From Simkaniaceae bacterium (GTDB taxonomy: Bacteria; Chlamydiota; Chlamydiia; Chlamydiales; JACRBE01), in assembly GCA_021734805.1 (NCBI GenBank), contig JAIPIG010000009.1, positions 1-60,760 on the forward strand: DNA of 60,760 bases. Direction: 5' to 3'. The notes below the pieces were generated by a model. The model was not told where the DNA came from and did not search any database. It was given only the letters and a program-made list of their open reading frames with translations. Positions 16,550 to 25,502 of this stretch are shown in pieces (the first letter of the stretch is position 1; each line of letters starts with the position of its first letter). Position numbers and translations under genes: made by a program.

Positions 16550-18697
16550 ATGAGAACAATTATTTCTATATCCATTTGCTTTTTTATTGGAATTTTCAGT
16601 GAACTCTTGTCACAAGGGCAAGATTTAGAAGAATTATTTAACAACATTAAAATTGCTAAAGATATTGATGCTGATAATGAGCGCATCTTACCCATTATTT
16701 ATAATGTCAACTCTATCGTAGGCTATCTGAATATGCCTTCGGCGCGGGTTAACCGAGTTGGAGTCACTTATTTAGGGGCGTCTTATCATCCTCCTTATCA
16801 TAATTTTGGGGCGAATTTACAGTTATACCAAGCGATTGAACTCGCTGTGAATTATCGAGTCTTTAAAGATGTGTTAGAGCCTGTTTTTGGTGAGTGGGGA
16901 TTTGGAGATGATGCCGATCGAATGGCAAACATTAAGTTTGCATTTTCTCCGGCACGCTCTTTTAATTTTAATCTACCCGATTTAGCTGTTGGATTTGATG
17001 ACTTTTATGGTTCAAGACGATTTTATTCCATGTATGTCGTTGGAACACAATCGTTAAAAAAATGGAATTTGGAATTATCCTTAGGTTGGGGACAGGGCCG
17101 AATGCATGGATATTTTGGGGGGATTGCTTTTACACCATGGCGCTTTTCCGATACGTTTATGCTAAAAGACATCACATTTTTCGCTGAATACGATGCAAAT
17201 GACTATAAAAACCATCCCGATGAGCATCCTGATGGTCGAGAAGAGAAATCAAAAATCAATATTGGTTTTGCGTGGAATTTATTTGATGCGCTCCAGCTCA
17301 AAGTTTCATCCCTCAGGGGGAATAATTGGGCAGCAAGTGCCGGAGTATTTTATAATTTAGGGGACTCGAAAGGGTTTTTACCCAAAACACAGGATCCTCC
17401 TTTCTATAGTTCTCCGGTGAATCATGAGGCATTGGGCCCATTGCGTACGGACAAAGAACTTGCTTATGAAATGGCCCTAGCATTTGGGAAACAAGGGTTA
17501 AATGTGGCAAGGATCTATTTGTCATATGATGATTCAGGGCGCAAGGTGATGTGGATTCGTCTGATTAATTTGAGATATTTGATGAATCGCGATGCAAGAG
17601 AAAGAATACAAAATATTTTAGCAGCCCTAGTTCCCGAAGACATCTATTCGATTACAGTTGCGCTCGAAGAAGGTTCCTTAATTGTCCAAGCATATACCTA
17701 TTTAACTAGAGATTTGATTGCCTATCAAAAGGGCGATATCTCGGAATCCGAAATGAGGATTTTAGCTCCTATTGAAGAGGTTCATCTTGAGCCTAGTGAG
17801 TTCGATGCTGCCTTATTGTTTAAGCGAAATAAAACACTCTGGTCTTTTTTAATCCGACCAAGATTGTTATCTTTTTTTGGAAGTACAACAGGAAAATATA
17901 AGTATGCACTTGGGCTGATTGGAGGACCTCAAGGATATTTATTTGACTCTCTTTATTATAAGATGCAACTTTCTTATAACATTCTTTCAAGTCACCAAGA
18001 TGTGGGGGATACTGATATATATAATCCCTCTCAGATGCTTAATGTAAGGTCTGATTCAATTAACTATTTTAAAGGCAACACGGTCTCTTTAGAAAAATTG
18101 TATATTCAAAAGGGGTGGAATTTTGGGAAGGGCGTTTTTTTTAGAATGGCCGGGGGATATTTTGAAAGTGCCTATGCAGGCGTAGCATCTGAGGCCTTAT
18201 TATATCCTGTCAATGCGAATTGGGCCGTTGGTCTTGAGGCAGCAACTGTATTAAAGCGAGAATATGACGGGCTTGGATTTCAGTACAAAATTAGAAAACT
18301 CAATAATACAACACCCACTTATGTCCCGTTTGTAGGCTATCAATATTTTTTAGATTACTATTACTATGTCAAGCCGCTTGACATAGGGGTTAAATTGTGC
18401 GCAGGGCAGTTTCTAGCTCGAGATCGTGGAGTGAAACTGACTCTAACGCGCTACTTCCCTAGTGGCGTACAATTCGCATTTTGGATCACCTACACCAATG
18501 CTCAGGATATGATTAACCATAGAGTTTATCACGACAAAGGAATTGCATTTGTTATCCCTTTTGATTTCTTTTTACACAAAAATTCAAGAGCGACCTTAGG
18601 ATATGGGATGTCATTTTGGTTGCGTGATCAAGGGGCTCAAGCAGCTACAGGGAAGCCCCTTTATCCGACGATTAACAATGCAAGGCTCTACAATTAG
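16550..18697 (+). CDS. YjbH/GfcD-like outer-membrane protein
   Basis: This protein of about 715 residues has a signal peptide (TIISISICFFIGIFSELLS) and then the YjbH-type opening (VGYLNMPSARVNRVGV, ending a first beta domain). It continues with long beta-barrel-like sequence and a second barrel section with FGSTTGKYKYALGLIGG. YjbH/GfcD proteins are outer-membrane components linked to exopolysaccharide export. I chose the ATG at 16550; a TTG six bases earlier is less likely. Polysaccharide genes lie 11 kb away, so a link is inference. Confidence 0.65.
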   Translation: MRTIISISICFFIGIFSELLSQGQDLEELFNNIKIAKDIDADNERILPIIYNVNSIVGYLNMPSARVNRVGVTYLGASYHPPYHNFGANLQLYQAIELAVNYRVFKDVLEPVFGEWGFGDDADRMANIKFAFSPARSFNFNLPDLAVGFDDFYGSRRFYSMYVVGTQSLKKWNLELSLGWGQGRMHGYFGGIAFTPWRFSDTFMLKDITFFAEYDANDYKNHPDEHPDGREEKSKINIGFAWNLFDALQLKVSSLRGNNWAASAGVFYNLGDSKGFLPKTQDPPFYSSPVNHEALGPLRTDKELAYEMALAFGKQGLNVARIYLSYDDSGRKVMWIRLINLRYLMNRDARERIQNILAALVPEDIYSITVALEEGSLIVQAYTYLTRDLIAYQKGDISESEMRILAPIEEVHLEPSEFDAALLFKRNKTLWSFLIRPRLLSFFGSTTGKYKYALGLIGGPQGYLFDSLYYKMQLSYNILSSHQDVGDTDIYNPSQMLNVRSDSINYFKGNTVSLEKLYIQKGWNFGKGVFFRMAGGYFESAYAGVASEALLYPVNANWAVGLEAATVLKREYDGLGFQYKIRKLNNTTPTYVPFVGYQYFLDYYYYVKPLDIGVKLCAGQFLARDRGVKLTLTRYFPSGVQFAFWITYTNAQDMINHRVYHDKGIAFVIPFDFFLHKNSRATLGYGMSFWLRDQGAQAATGKPLYPTINNARLYN

Positions 18698-18815
18698 ATT
18701 GTTTAAAATCACGTTTGTTCAATCAAAGTAAAAATCAGCGAATGGTATAAATATCCGAGTCAAAAATCAGGCGAAGAGGGTATAGAGAGAATATATCTTC
18801 TAGGTGAATACTCAT

Positions 18816-19964
18816 ATGTGCAGAGTCAAACTTTTGAGTTGGGCGAAAATCCATCCATTTTTGAGAAATGAAGCACTTGATGATGAACTCATTCAAGAGC
18901 TAAATACATTGGATTTACACAATGCGATCGCTTCAGAGCAACTCAATGCCTTACTGTCTTTTCGAAATTATCTTCTCAATACAGCCAGTAGAGAATATGC
19001 GCTTCAATCTCATCCAAAAATCCCAAGAGAAAATTGTTTACCATTTGTTTTTCTTGAAAATGGTGACTTCATTCTCAATTTAGGAAGTAGGAAAAAAGTT
19101 GGAGATAAAATTGAAATTGAAGGGAGTTCCAAAAAAGTTTTTGAAGTCATTGTCATCCATGAAAATAAAAAAGTTGAACATGGGATTGAATTAGTCCCTT
19201 CAATTCATGAAATCAGCACGATGACATTTGAAAATGCTCAGAATTATTTGTTATATGAGTTTTATAATCTTAGGATGTTTCGCGGGCATCCAAATATTGT
19301 TCAATCTCTTTTTTTATATCAGAAATATATTAATGAAAATGAAACGGCTATTGTACACATTGAACATGCATACGAGGGCGGACTCGTCGCGCTGTTTTAT
19401 AATACGCTTCCACTGGTTCTCCAGGATAAGGGGCTTCAATTTATCAAACAATTCATTTCTGTCTTCTTTGGGTATCTTAGGGGGCTTGTTGCAGTCCATG
19501 AGAAGGGAGTTCACGGTGACGTTTCGCCTTCAAACATTTTTTTTAAAAAAACTTCAACAGGGTTTTTTCAAGGAGTTGTTTCAGATTTTGAGGGGTTTGC
19601 CCTTGGGAAAAAAACAGAAGCTAGATTTTTATGTAATCAGGAGATTTTACAGCCGCCTGACGCTGATGGGTTCTTTACATTAGAAGATGATATTTTTATG
19701 TTGGGCACTTCCATCATGTTGATTCGAGATCGATTCATCTTTCAAGTTGTTCAACGAATGACTCACGATGAGAAAAAAGTCGAAGAGATTGCTCAGCAAA
19801 TGCGTGATAAAATTTTCAATTTAATTGGAGTCAATGAGCTCATTGAAGCAATGAGGGATTCAAAACGAGAAAATAGGCCAACTGCTCAGCAAGTCTTCAA
19901 ACACTTTCAAGATTTAATGGGAAAATTCAATATCCCGTATGATCTCGACTTTTTGAGCTCTTGA
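18816..19964 (+). CDS. Eukaryote-like protein kinase domain protein with DFE in place of DFG
   Basis: Started at the ATG at 18816 (AGGTG 9 bases before), this is a 382-residue protein. The kinase-like C-lobe is clear: HGDVSPSNIFF at about 233-243 matches the catalytic loop HRDxxxxN with Asp and Asn kept, and VVSDFEGF near 255-262 is the metal motif with Gly replaced by Glu. LYEFYNLRMFRGHPNIV fits the helix-C/beta-4 region. The glycine-rich loop and the beta-3 lysine are not obvious. It could be an active kinase, a pseudokinase or an exported effector. Confidence 0.65.
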   Translation: MCRVKLLSWAKIHPFLRNEALDDELIQELNTLDLHNAIASEQLNALLSFRNYLLNTASREYALQSHPKIPRENCLPFVFLENGDFILNLGSRKKVGDKIEIEGSSKKVFEVIVIHENKKVEHGIELVPSIHEISTMTFENAQNYLLYEFYNLRMFRGHPNIVQSLFLYQKYINENETAIVHIEHAYEGGLVALFYNTLPLVLQDKGLQFIKQFISVFFGYLRGLVAVHEKGVHGDVSPSNIFFKKTSTGFFQGVVSDFEGFALGKKTEARFLCNQEILQPPDADGFFTLEDDIFMLGTSIMLIRDRFIFQVVQRMTHDEKKVEEIAQQMRDKIFNLIGVNELIEAMRDSKRENRPTAQQVFKHFQDLMGKFNIPYDLDFLSS

Positions 19965-20018
19965 CCCACCTCGTTGAAAAAAGATGATCGGAGGTATGAT
20001 TTTTACGTAAGATGAGTT

Positions 20019-20993
20019 TTAATGGCCAAAAAAATCGAACATATGACGATACGCATATGTGAAAATAAAACTGGCCCCGGCTCTTTTAATGGACAAAAGG
20101 GATTCATAAAATATTTGATGTGGGTCAATGATACCTTGAGAGGCTGCTGCAATGACCATGGCGTATTCTCCGGAAACGTGATAAGCCCCCACAGGAATAT
20201 GAGCATTTTCTTTCATTTTTGAGAGGACGTCTAAATAGAGCGTTGCTGGCTTGACAAGTAGCATATCGGCCCCTTCTTCTTGGTCGAGTTTTGTTTCGAG
20301 TAGCGCCTCACGTATATTTGCCGGATTTAATTGATATGTCTTCTTATCCCCAAATGCTAAATTGACTTTGACTGCATCTCGAAATGGGGCATAGAGCGCT
20401 GAAGCATATTTAGCCGTATAGGCAAGGATCGATGTATTGATAAAACCTGCATTATCGAGGGCAATTCGAATTTTTCTAATGCGCCCATCCATCATATCGC
20501 TTGGGGCGACGATATCAACTCCTGCCTCTGCAAAGGTTAATGCCTGTCGTATTAGAATATCTACTGTTTCGTCATTTAAGATTTCTTGATTTTGAGAAAT
20601 AATTCCGTCATGCCCATGTTCAGTAAAGGGATCAAGAGCAATATCAGCGATGAGGCAAATTGAAGGTAGGGCCTTTTTTATGGCACGAATAGCTCGTGGA
20701 ATAAGCCCTTCAGGGTTATACGCTTCATTTGCCAAATGAGATTTTTTAGTTTGATCAAGGGCGGGGAAAAGGGCAATTGTTTGAATTCCTTTTCGATGTA
20801 CATGTTCAATTTCTTCAATCAAGGTATCAATGGTGTAGCGAAAAATGCCGGGCATTTTTTCGATGGGTTCTATTTTATCTTTTCCATCGATCACAAAAAA
20901 GGGGGCAATGAGGTCTTTAATATCTAATGACGTTTCTTGTAACATCGAGCGAATAATAGGGTTTTTCCGGTTTCTTCTAGGTCGAATTAACAT
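20019..20993 (-). CDS. hemB: Porphobilinogen synthase (delta-aminolevulinate dehydratase)
   Basis: This 324-residue enzyme condenses two 5-aminolevulinates to porphobilinogen in heme synthesis. Schiff-base lysines are Lys195 (AYTAKYAS) and Lys248 (LLVKPATLYLDV); GAYHVSGEYAM follows. The metal loop is ALDPFTEHGHDG (119-130), with aspartates where zinc-type enzymes have cysteines, so a magnesium-type active site is expected. It is convergent with the kinase gene, with a 54-base gap. Confidence 0.95.
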   Translation of the reverse strand: MLIRPRRNRKNPIIRSMLQETSLDIKDLIAPFFVIDGKDKIEPIEKMPGIFRYTIDTLIEEIEHVHRKGIQTIALFPALDQTKKSHLANEAYNPEGLIPRAIRAIKKALPSICLIADIALDPFTEHGHDGIISQNQEILNDETVDILIRQALTFAEAGVDIVAPSDMMDGRIRKIRIALDNAGFINTSILAYTAKYASALYAPFRDAVKVNLAFGDKKTYQLNPANIREALLETKLDQEEGADMLLVKPATLYLDVLSKMKENAHIPVGAYHVSGEYAMVIAAASQGIIDPHQIFYESLLSIKRAGASFIFTYAYRHMFDFFGH

Positions 20994-21065
20994 GATTATC
21001 CATAAAAAATAGTTAGAAAAATTTTATCACCGGTTTTAAAATTATGCATCTTTTTTCTATTCAGA

Positions 21066-21236
21066 AGGATATACCGCTCGTGAATCAAGAGTTGTTTTTT
21101 TTGTCGCCGGCATCCCCGCTTGGTCGATTTGACCTCGCCTCTGCCTATTGTCAATAGCGCAGCGGCTCGGGTCAAAAGGCCTTCGGCGCGCCGGCTTCTA
21201 AAAATTCCAACCCTTGAATCACTCCCGGTATATCTT
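21066..21236. repeat. Family C palindromic repeat, copy C1 (complete)
   Basis: The left end GATATACCGCTCGTGAATCA and the right end TGAATCACTCCCGGTATATC are imperfect inverted arms of about 45 bases that meet through GCCGGC on both sides. The centre holds GGTCGATTTGACC-like and GGCGCGCC words. Both ends carry TATA, consistent with a TA target duplication. It fills most of the hemB to thyX gap; the thyX promoter should lie in 21240-21310. Confidence 0.75.
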
Positions 21237-21322
21237 AATCTTTCTTTGTATAAAATATTCTCTTCGGCATAATCTAAGACTCTATTCTATATGTAGAGTT
21301 CTGCGAACAAAGGTGTTTTAAA

Positions 21323-22963
21323 ATGCTTGAAAATTATGAAGAGTTTTCAGAGAGCCAAATAAAAATATTAGAGAAATTTGTCTCTAATACATCGAGTAAT
21401 GTCTTTGCTCTCAGAAATTTACCTGAGGTTATTAAGGGGGCTCTTTTTTCTCGCTATTCGAGATCGTGCTTAGGACTCCGCTCCCTACTTTTAAAAGAAT
21501 TTATTCTAAATGACGAAACGGCTTTCCAAGAAATTACCAATCAAAGAGAAGGTCAAGGTCAACAAGATGATCAAGTGGTGGCAATTAAAAAGGCTCAAAA
21601 TTTTTATGATCGCATTTTAGATGGATATGGCGATGATTCAATTGGTGAGTTAGGTGGTGCCCACCTTGCTTGTGAAAATGTCTCTATGCTTGCTGCAAAA
21701 GAAATTGAAGATTGTAGGATTGGCGGATCGCCTTTAGAAAAATCGACACGCTATATTTATTTCGATCAGAAGGTAGACGGCGATTATTTGTTTTATAAAG
21801 AGCAGGCATTAATGACTTCCGCATATCGCGAAGAGTATTTGCAAACATGCCAAAATTTATTTGAGACATATGGGGCTTTAATCCCCCCGTTAACGCAACA
21901 AATGGAGCAAGTCTTTCCTAAAGATGAGTCGATTTCTAAGGTAGCCTATACAGCAGCCCTTAGAGCAAAAGTTCTAGATTGTATCCGGGGCTTACTTCCC
22001 TCATCTACGTTGACAAACTTAGGGCTTTTCGGCAATGGACGATTTTTTGAGACGCTATTACAACGCTTATCTTCTCATAGCCTTCTTGAGTTTCAAGATA
22101 TAGGACATAAGGGCTTTGAAGAGCTCTCAAAAATTATTCCTTCTTTTGTTCGCCGATCACAGACAACACATAAGCACTATACGGGATATGTCCGCTTCAA
22201 AGATGAGATGCAAAAGAGACTAAGAGAGTTAACTGAATTTCATACGGAGAAAATTCCTCAAAGTACAAAAGAGGGGGTTCAACTCATTTCATATAGTGAA
22301 GATGCTCCCAAAACGCTTGCAGCTGCCCTTCTATATCATTACTCACCTTGTGCTCTTAGTGATTTAAAGGCCTATGCAAATGGAATGACCGAGTTAGAAA
22401 GAGAACAACTATTTGAAACAGTATCCGCAACTCGTACGAATCGCCGACATAAATCACCCCGTGCTTTGGAACAGGTTTATTTTACATTTGATATTTTGGC
22501 GGATTTTGGAGTCTACAGAGATCTTCAAAGACACCGAATGCTGTCTCAAGAACGACAGTTGTTGACCTGTGATTATGGTTATTATGTCCCAAAAGAGGTT
22601 GTCGGAACTCCCATGGAAAAAGTTTACTGTGATGCTATAGAACAAGCCAAAGCGGTATATGATAAAATTTCAATTGAATTTCCTGAAGAAGCCCAATATG
22701 TCGTTCCAATGGCATATAATATTCGCTGGTATTTCCACATCAATTTGAGAGCGCTTCAATGGATGTGCGAGTTGAGGTCATCTCCACAAGGGCATCCAAG
22801 TTATCGTTTAATCGCTCAGGAAATGGCGCAGCAAGTTATAAAAGAGTTTCCTGAATTTGCCCCCTTTTTCAAATTTGTAGATTTTGAAGGATATGATTTA
22901 GGGCGATTAGATCAAGAAATCCGCACTGAAAAACGATTGAATGAAAGGCAAATATTCTCATGA
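21323..22963 (+). CDS. thyX: Two-domain flavin-dependent thymidylate synthase (ThyX-like)
   Basis: This 546-residue protein is about twice the length of a normal ThyX and appears to be two ThyX-like domains in tandem. ThyX makes dTMP using FAD and methylene-THF. The second half carries RHRMLSQERQLLTCDY (Arg403 onward), the RHRxxS signature; the first half has LEKSTRYIYF (Ser141-Tyr144), the SxRY part. The active site therefore seems shared between halves. The ribosome site AAAGGTG is strong. It overlaps tyrP by 4 bases (ATGA). Confidence 0.88.
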   Translation: MLENYEEFSESQIKILEKFVSNTSSNVFALRNLPEVIKGALFSRYSRSCLGLRSLLLKEFILNDETAFQEITNQREGQGQQDDQVVAIKKAQNFYDRILDGYGDDSIGELGGAHLACENVSMLAAKEIEDCRIGGSPLEKSTRYIYFDQKVDGDYLFYKEQALMTSAYREEYLQTCQNLFETYGALIPPLTQQMEQVFPKDESISKVAYTAALRAKVLDCIRGLLPSSTLTNLGLFGNGRFFETLLQRLSSHSLLEFQDIGHKGFEELSKIIPSFVRRSQTTHKHYTGYVRFKDEMQKRLRELTEFHTEKIPQSTKEGVQLISYSEDAPKTLAAALLYHYSPCALSDLKAYANGMTELEREQLFETVSATRTNRRHKSPRALEQVYFTFDILADFGVYRDLQRHRMLSQERQLLTCDYGYYVPKEVVGTPMEKVYCDAIEQAKAVYDKISIEFPEEAQYVVPMAYNIRWYFHINLRALQWMCELRSSPQGHPSYRLIAQEMAQQVIKEFPEFAPFFKFVDFEGYDLGRLDQEIRTEKRLNERQIFS

Positions 22964-24183
22964 AAAAGATAGAGAGAAAGGGAAGCGTCTTTGGTGGGAT
23001 GCTTTTAATTGGAGGAAGTTGCATTGGATCGGGGATGTTAGGCTTGCCTATCCTCACCGGTTTTGCCGGATTTTTCCCGGCGTTGTTAATGTTTGTATTT
23101 GCTTGGGCTTTTATGACGACGACAGCTCTTTTTCTCGTCGAAGTGAATGGTTGGTTCAAGGGGCGGGTTAATTTTATTACAATGGTTCAGGAGACATTAG
23201 GGCCATTAGGGCGTTTCGTTTGTTGGATCACGTACTTACTGTTATTTTATTCACTTCTCGTTGCCTACATTGCATTAAGTGGCCAGCATTTTTCCTCAAT
23301 ACTTGATCTTGTATTGGGTCGTACTTTGCCCAACTTTTTAGCGTCGATCTTTTTTGTCTTCGTATTTGGTTGGTTGGTTTTAATGGGGACAAGATATGTT
23401 GACCTCTGTAATCGCTGGTTGATGCTGTTTAAAATCGGCTCATTTTTAGTTCTTGTTAGTGTTGGTGTGTTTAGCATGCTCCCATCTCGCCTTTTGCATG
23501 CAGATGTCAATTATATGTTATTTGCGCTTCCCATTCTCGTCATTTCATTTGGTTTCCATAATATGATTCCGAGTTTGCATTATTATTTGAATGGGGATGT
23601 CAAGCGAATGCGTTGGGCCATTATTGGGGGATCCCTTCTTATTTTTGCAGTTTATATTATATGGGAAGTCGTTGCACTTGGCATCATTCCCCTTCAAGGG
23701 GAATATGGAATTATTGAATGTTTTAAAAATGGCTTGGATGCGGCAAAAGCGATAAAAAATATAGAAAAAGTGCAAACAATTGGGGTTTCTGCCCAATTCT
23801 TGGCGTTATTTGCGATTCTAACATCTTTTTTAGCCCAAACTTTAAGTTTGGCTCACTTTTTAGGAGATGGTTTAAAAACTAAAAATCGTGACTCCATTGG
23901 ACTTATTGCACTTGCATTACTTCCGCCGCTTGTTTTTGGGATTTTTTATCCTAAGATTTTTTATGCTGCCATAAACTTTGCAGGGGGAATTTGCGCAGTG
24001 ATTTTGTTTGGTATTTTGCCCGCTTTAATGATTTGGAAAGGGCGTTATGAGTTTAAGAAAGAGTCGATGCAACTCGTTGGAGGGGGTAAACTGCTTATTT
24101 TTGGCATTGCGTTATTTGCAGCGTTTATCGTGTTATTTCAACTTTCTAATATGATAGGATTGCCATTTTTCAAGTATCCATAA
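22960..24183 (+). CDS. tyrP: Aromatic amino-acid permease, TyrP type, copy 1
   Basis: This 407-residue inner-membrane protein has about 11 hydrophobic segments and the family start GGMLLIGGSCIGSGMLGLPI plus SFGFHNMIPSLHYYLNGD. TyrP proteins import tyrosine or tryptophan by proton symport, which matters to an aromatic-auxotroph parasite. The gene overlaps thyX by ATGA and a paralogue follows. Tandem tyrP copies are a known chlamydial trait. Substrate preference cannot be read from the sequence. Confidence 0.9.
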   Translation: MKKIERKGSVFGGMLLIGGSCIGSGMLGLPILTGFAGFFPALLMFVFAWAFMTTTALFLVEVNGWFKGRVNFITMVQETLGPLGRFVCWITYLLLFYSLLVAYIALSGQHFSSILDLVLGRTLPNFLASIFFVFVFGWLVLMGTRYVDLCNRWLMLFKIGSFLVLVSVGVFSMLPSRLLHADVNYMLFALPILVISFGFHNMIPSLHYYLNGDVKRMRWAIIGGSLLIFAVYIIWEVVALGIIPLQGEYGIIECFKNGLDAAKAIKNIEKVQTIGVSAQFLALFAILTSFLAQTLSLAHFLGDGLKTKNRDSIGLIALALLPPLVFGIFYPKIFYAAINFAGGICAVILFGILPALMIWKGRYEFKKESMQLVGGGKLLIFGIALFAAFIVLFQLSNMIGLPFFKYP

Positions 24184-24240
24184 AATTGATCTGATACCAA
24201 TGATAAAAAATAAATTCATAAATTTATTTTTGGAGTGGGT

Positions 24241-24285
24241 ATGAATCACTTCGACATGATTCCAACTAAAAAAGGCATTGTATGA
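24241..24285 (+). CDS. Possible 14-codon leader peptide coupled to tyrP copy 2
   Basis: An ATG at 24241 follows GGAG (24232-24235) by 5 bases. The frame reads MNHFDMIPTKKGIV and stops at 24283-24285, overlapping the tyrP start as ATGA. An AT-only inverted repeat (AAATAAATT/AATTTATTT, near 24207-24231) lies just upstream. Coupling or attenuation is possible, but there is no run of Tyr or Trp codons. The tyrP gene also has its own AAAAGG site inside this frame. Confidence 0.35.
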   Translation: MNHFDMIPTKKGIV

Positions 24286-25502
24286 TCAAAGCTAACCATA
24301 CCATTGGGGCAACACTACTTGTTGCCGGAACGACTATCGGTGCTGCCATGTTAGCCGTGCCGCTGACATGCGGATTTATGGGGTTTTGGCCCTCATTACT
24401 CCTCTTTATTATTTGCTGGGGCTTTATGCTCTGTTCAGCCTTTTTTTTCATTGATGTTAATTGCGCATATCAAGATGAAACAAATATCATTACGATGGCA
24501 GGAAGAACGCTCAATGGTTTTGGCCGTACCATTGGCTGGGTTTTTTACATGTTATTGCTCTATGCTCTTGTTGCTGCCTATATTTCTGCCTCCGGTCCCA
24601 TATTTGCAGAAGCCATTCAATATATCACGGGTTTGATCTTACCTCATTGGATTCAACCCTTTTTACTACCCATTTTATTTGGGAGTTTTATCTATTTTGG
24701 AACACTGGGTGTTGATTTAATCAATCGATTATTGATGTTAGGACTTTTGCTTTCATATTTGGTTTTAGTTGTGTTTGTTCCTCCACATATTGATCTTTCT
24801 AAATTGGCACATGTTGATTTTAAACTAGGATTGATCGGAGTGCCGGTTGTGATCACTTCCTTCGGTTATCACATTATTATCCCTTCTCTTGCGACGTATT
24901 TAAAACATGATAAAAAAGAACTGAGAAAGGTCGTGATACTGGGAAGTTTAATTACGTTGGTTATTTACATTTTTTGGCAAATTTTGGTTCTTGGCGTTGT
25001 TCCTGTGAAGGGTGAGATATCTCTTGCCCAGTCTTGGCTTTCGGGCAGCGCTTCCTCAGCAACACCTCTTGCTGCACTATTACATCAAAAATGGGTGAAA
25101 ATAGGAGCTCACTTTTTTTCATTTTTTGCTATTGTGACATCATTTCTGGGTGTTTCGTTGAGTTTATCTGACTTTTTAATTGATGGATTAAAAATCAAAA
25201 AAACATGGGAAGGAAAACTTGGGGCTTGTCTTTTGACATTCGTTCCCCCTCTTATTTTTGTATTCACTTATCAAAGAGGATTTTTAATTGCCCTCGAGTA
25301 TGCAGGTGCTTTTGTGGCAATTTTATTGATTTTTTTACCCGCGGCCATGGCATGGACATTAAAAAAACCGATCTTTTATCAAAAACTAAGGGGAAGGGCG
25401 TTATTGATGATTGTCATTGCCTTTGCAGCAAGTATTGTGGTCATTGATATTCTCAACAGCCGAGGCTTTTTTAATGAAGCATTAAAAAATTATTTGGACT
25501 AG
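24282..25502 (+). CDS. tyrP: Aromatic amino-acid permease, TyrP type, copy 2
   Basis: This 406-residue paralogue of the preceding permease has similar features (GATLLVAGTTIGAAMLAVPL, SFGYHIIIPSLATYLKHD) and about 11 membrane segments. Divergence from copy 1 is large, so the duplication is old and the two may differ in substrate (Tyr versus Trp). Its TAG stop is immediately followed by the GTG of uvrB. Confidence 0.9.
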   Translation: MIKANHTIGATLLVAGTTIGAAMLAVPLTCGFMGFWPSLLLFIICWGFMLCSAFFFIDVNCAYQDETNIITMAGRTLNGFGRTIGWVFYMLLLYALVAAYISASGPIFAEAIQYITGLILPHWIQPFLLPILFGSFIYFGTLGVDLINRLLMLGLLLSYLVLVVFVPPHIDLSKLAHVDFKLGLIGVPVVITSFGYHIIIPSLATYLKHDKKELRKVVILGSLITLVIYIFWQILVLGVVPVKGEISLAQSWLSGSASSATPLAALLHQKWVKIGAHFFSFFAIVTSFLGVSLSLSDFLIDGLKIKKTWEGKLGACLLTFVPPLIFVFTYQRGFLIALEYAGAFVAILLIFLPAAMAWTLKKPIFYQKLRGRALLMIVIAFAASIVVIDILNSRGFFNEALKNYLD

